Source: an uncultured Curvibacter sp. (lineage in GTDB: Bacteria > Pseudomonadota > Gammaproteobacteria > Burkholderiales > Burkholderiaceae). From it: 7,211 nucleotides of DNA. The first letter of the stretch is position 1. Every line of letters begins with the position of its first letter. Shown here one piece after another: positions 5,154 through 7,211 of this stretch. A program made the translations under genes and the position numbers. The DNA is taken from the NCBI GenBank assembly GCA_946481355.1, contig CAMLNH010000138.1, positions 1 through 7,211 of the forward strand, given 5' to 3'. The notes below the pieces were generated by a model that had not been told where the DNA came from, made no database searches, and was given only the letters and a program-made list of their open reading frames with translations.

Positions 5154-7211
5154 ATGCCCCGTCCCGCATTCCGTCGTGCGTTGCTGGCGCGCTTGACCTC
5201 TCACGCGTTTTGCATCACGGCCCTCGCCGTGCCAGCCCTCACGCTGCCGCAGGCTGCCCACTCGCAGACCGCCGCGCGTACCTATTCCATTCCCGGTGGC
5301 CCCCTGGAGGAGGCACTGAATCGATTTGGCCGTGAAGCCAGCATTCTTCTGGCATATCCCGCAGATCTGACGGCCGGGCTGCGCAGCCCGGGCCTGGAGG
5401 GTCAGCACACCGTGGAGTCCGGACTGGCCGCCTTGCTGCGCGGCACAGGTCTACAGGCACTGCCGCAGCCCAATGGCAGCTATCTGTTGCGCCGTGCCGC
5501 TGCTGCGGCCACAGGCTCTGCAACGCTGCCACAGGTGACTGTGACAGCCAATGCGGAATCGAGCGGGCTTTATGCCGGAGGGCAAGTAGCGCGTGGCGGG
5601 CGCGTCGGCCTGCTCGGCAACCGCAGCAATCTGGATACCCCATTCAGTACAACGCAGTACACGGCGCAACTTGTCGAAGACCAGCAGGCACAGAACATCG
5701 GCGATGTGCTGGTCAACGACCCCTCAGTTCGAAACACTTACGCGCGAGGGGCCGGCCGCGATGAGTTCAACATCCGGGGCTTCACTCTGTTTAACTACGA
5801 TGTGTCGTTCAACGGTCTGTATGGCGTCTCGCCGCGAAACGCTACTTCACTGATCGGTGTCGAGCGTGTTGAGGTGCTGCGTGGCCCCAACTCGCTGCTC
5901 AACGGTATGGCGCCAGCCGGATCGGTCGGCGGTGGCATCAACCTCTTGCCCAAACGTGCCGGGGCCGAACCACTCAATCGCTTCACACTTTCGTACATCG
6001 ACGATAGCCAGCTCGGTGCGCACGCTGACCTGTCGCGCCGTTTCGGCGCTGATAAGGAGTGGGGCGCGCGTATCAACGTCATGAAACGGTCTGGTGACAC
6101 TCCCGTCCAGGGGTCCAAGGAGCGCCTCGACGCACTGGCGCTGGGTGTTGACTACCAGGGTGAACGTGTCAGGCTCGAGGCCGACATCAACTACCAGGAC
6201 CGCTTGACGAATGCGCGCAGTGGCCTGCTGTTCCCGCCTTCGGCTGGCGTCGCTATTCCCGCAGCACCGGACAACAAGCTGAACTTCCAGCCCTCGTGGA
6301 GTTTCTGGAGCGCCAAGGAACTTTCGACCGTGCTTCGCGCCGGATATGACATCTCGCCCGATCTCACGGCGTTCGCCGCGATCGGCGCCATGAAGTACGA
6401 CTTCCAAAGCCTGGCGACCACGTCGCAGCTGTTGGATTCTCTGGGCGGCATGAGGGCACGTCCCACACATCTGAAGGAATATGTGGACACCCGCACCGCC
6501 GAGGCGGGTCTTCGGGGCAAGTTCAAGACCGGATCCATGCAGCATGAGCCGGTTGTCAGCGTAACCAGCTATTCGCTCGAGCAAGGCCTGTCGCGACTCA
6601 ACGGAGTTTTCTCGAATTTCAATCTGTATGCGCCCACGACTATCGCCCAGCCCAATTTGCCACTCGCCCCGGACATCCCGAAGACGGGGGAGACGAACCT
6701 GCGCAGCGTCGCACTGGTCGACACGATTTCGTCCGGCGATCAACGCATCCAGGTCACCTTGGGGGCTCGCCATCAGCGCGTAGAAACCATCAACCTTTCC
6801 GTCGTGCCGTCAGTACGCTACAACGAATCGACTGTCACGCCGTTGGCCGCCGTACTCTTCAAGGCAACTAACGCTCTCTCCTTCTACGGTAACTATATTG
6901 AGGGGCTGGGCCAAGGTGCGACAGCACCTGCCGGAACGCAGAACGCCGGGGAAATGTTCCCGCCATCCAAGTCCAAACAGGCCGAAGTCGGTGTCAAGTT
7001 CGATGCGGGCCGGTTCGCCACCACCGCTAGCTTGTTCCAGATTGTGCGTCCCAGTGGCTTCTCGACCCCATCGCTGCCGCTTCCTGTGTACCGGATCGAC
7101 GGCAGGCAGCGCAACCGCGGTCTGGAAATCCTGAGCCAGGGCGAGATCGCAAGCGGCGTTCGGTTGCTGACGGGCCTGGCCTACACGGAAGGCAAGCTCG
7201 TGCGCACAGAG
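5154..7211 (+). CDS. TonB-dependent siderophore receptor with STN signalling domain, cut by right edge
   Basis: 686 codons are visible with no stop. An Ala-rich signal peptide ends near Gln38 (QAAHSQ). Residues 42-114 are the STN domain (RTYSIPGGPLEEALNRFG to NGSYLLRR), found in receptors that signal to a FecR protein. A TonB-box-like LPQVTVTA follows at 125-132. The plug runs to about residue 280 and contains DVLVNDPSVR, NIRGF and GVERVEVLRGPNSLLNG, then the barrel begins (INLLPKRAG, RFTLSYID). This order matches FpvA/FecA-class transducing receptors and the TonB-dependent siderophore receptor family. It binds a ferric chelate at the outer membrane, imports it using TonB energy and reports occupancy to the fecR-like product. 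The ligand is not deducible. The start at 5154 gives a proper signal peptide. Family members are commonly about 780-820 residues, so roughly the last 100-130, including the terminal barrel strands, lie beyond the edge. Confidence 0.94.
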   Translation, partial: MPRPAFRRALLARLTSHAFCITALAVPALTLPQAAHSQTAARTYSIPGGPLEEALNRFGREASILLAYPADLTAGLRSPGLEGQHTVESGLAALLRGTGLQALPQPNGSYLLRRAAAAATGSATLPQVTVTANAESSGLYAGGQVARGGRVGLLGNRSNLDTPFSTTQYTAQLVEDQQAQNIGDVLVNDPSVRNTYARGAGRDEFNIRGFTLFNYDVSFNGLYGVSPRNATSLIGVERVEVLRGPNSLLNGMAPAGSVGGGINLLPKRAGAEPLNRFTLSYIDDSQLGAHADLSRRFGADKEWGARINVMKRSGDTPVQGSKERLDALALGVDYQGERVRLEADINYQDRLTNARSGLLFPPSAGVAIPAAPDNKLNFQPSWSFWSAKELSTVLRAGYDISPDLTAFAAIGAMKYDFQSLATTSQLLDSLGGMRARPTHLKEYVDTRTAEAGLRGKFKTGSMQHEPVVSVTSYSLEQGLSRLNGVFSNFNLYAPTTIAQPNLPLAPDIPKTGETNLRSVALVDTISSGDQRIQVTLGARHQRVETINLSVVPSVRYNESTVTPLAAVLFKATNALSFYGNYIEGLGQGATAPAGTQNAGEMFPPSKSKQAEVGVKFDAGRFATTASLFQIVRPSGFSTPSLPLPVYRIDGRQRNRGLEILSQGEIASGVRLLTGLAYTEGKLVRTE

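Noticed and set aside
5847..6773. Minus-strand 308-codon frame within the receptor
   Set aside because: The receptor frame carries STN, TonB box and plug motifs continuously; the antisense frame has none.

Overview
The window is high-GC, densely coding DNA. Its gene families (LysR/sulfatase divergent pair, MgtC/SapB protein, FecI/FecR/TonB receptor cassette) and strongly G/C-ending codons suggest a betaproteobacterium of the Burkholderiales, probably Comamonadaceae-like. That assignment is inferred from style, not from a marker gene.

Layout. Positions 1-674 (minus strand) hold the N-terminal part of a type I sulfatase that runs off the left edge. A 72-bp AT-rich divergent promoter region separates it from a LysR-type regulator (747-1649, plus), which probably controls it. 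Next come an MgtC/SapB-family membrane protein (1781-2473) and, 37 bp downstream, a secreted SGNH/GDSL esterase resembling carbohydrate esterase family 3 (2511-3248). The stretch between lysR and the mgtC-like gene holds two perfect GC-rich hairpins. The second is a convincing intrinsic terminator ending just 12 bp before the mgtC-like start codon. About 290 bp without an assigned gene follows the esterase; its right end carries a Fur-box-like palindrome.

Positions 3540-7211 form a cell-surface-signalling iron-uptake cassette: a FecI-type ECF sigma factor, a FecR-type anti-sigma/sigma regulator whose start codon overlaps the sigma-factor stop by one base, and a TonB-dependent siderophore receptor with an N-terminal STN signalling domain. 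The receptor is cut by the right edge after 686 codons. The expected circuit, from the known family, is: low iron relieves Fur and the sigma factor and FecR are made; ligand-loaded receptor signals through its STN domain to the periplasmic C-terminal domain of FecR; FecR is proteolysed and releases the sigma factor; the sigma factor transcribes the receptor gene. The 100-bp gap before the receptor contains a weak hairpin plus T-run and a perfect 15-bp palindrome, which fits separate control of the receptor.

No tRNA, rRNA, CRISPR array, insertion sequence or phage gene was seen. The gene content is mostly ordinary. The points worth a second look are the terminator/hairpin arrangement before the mgtC-like gene, a substitution in the sulfatase signature, the palindrome in the receptor leader, and an unexplained short reading frame beside the Fur box.
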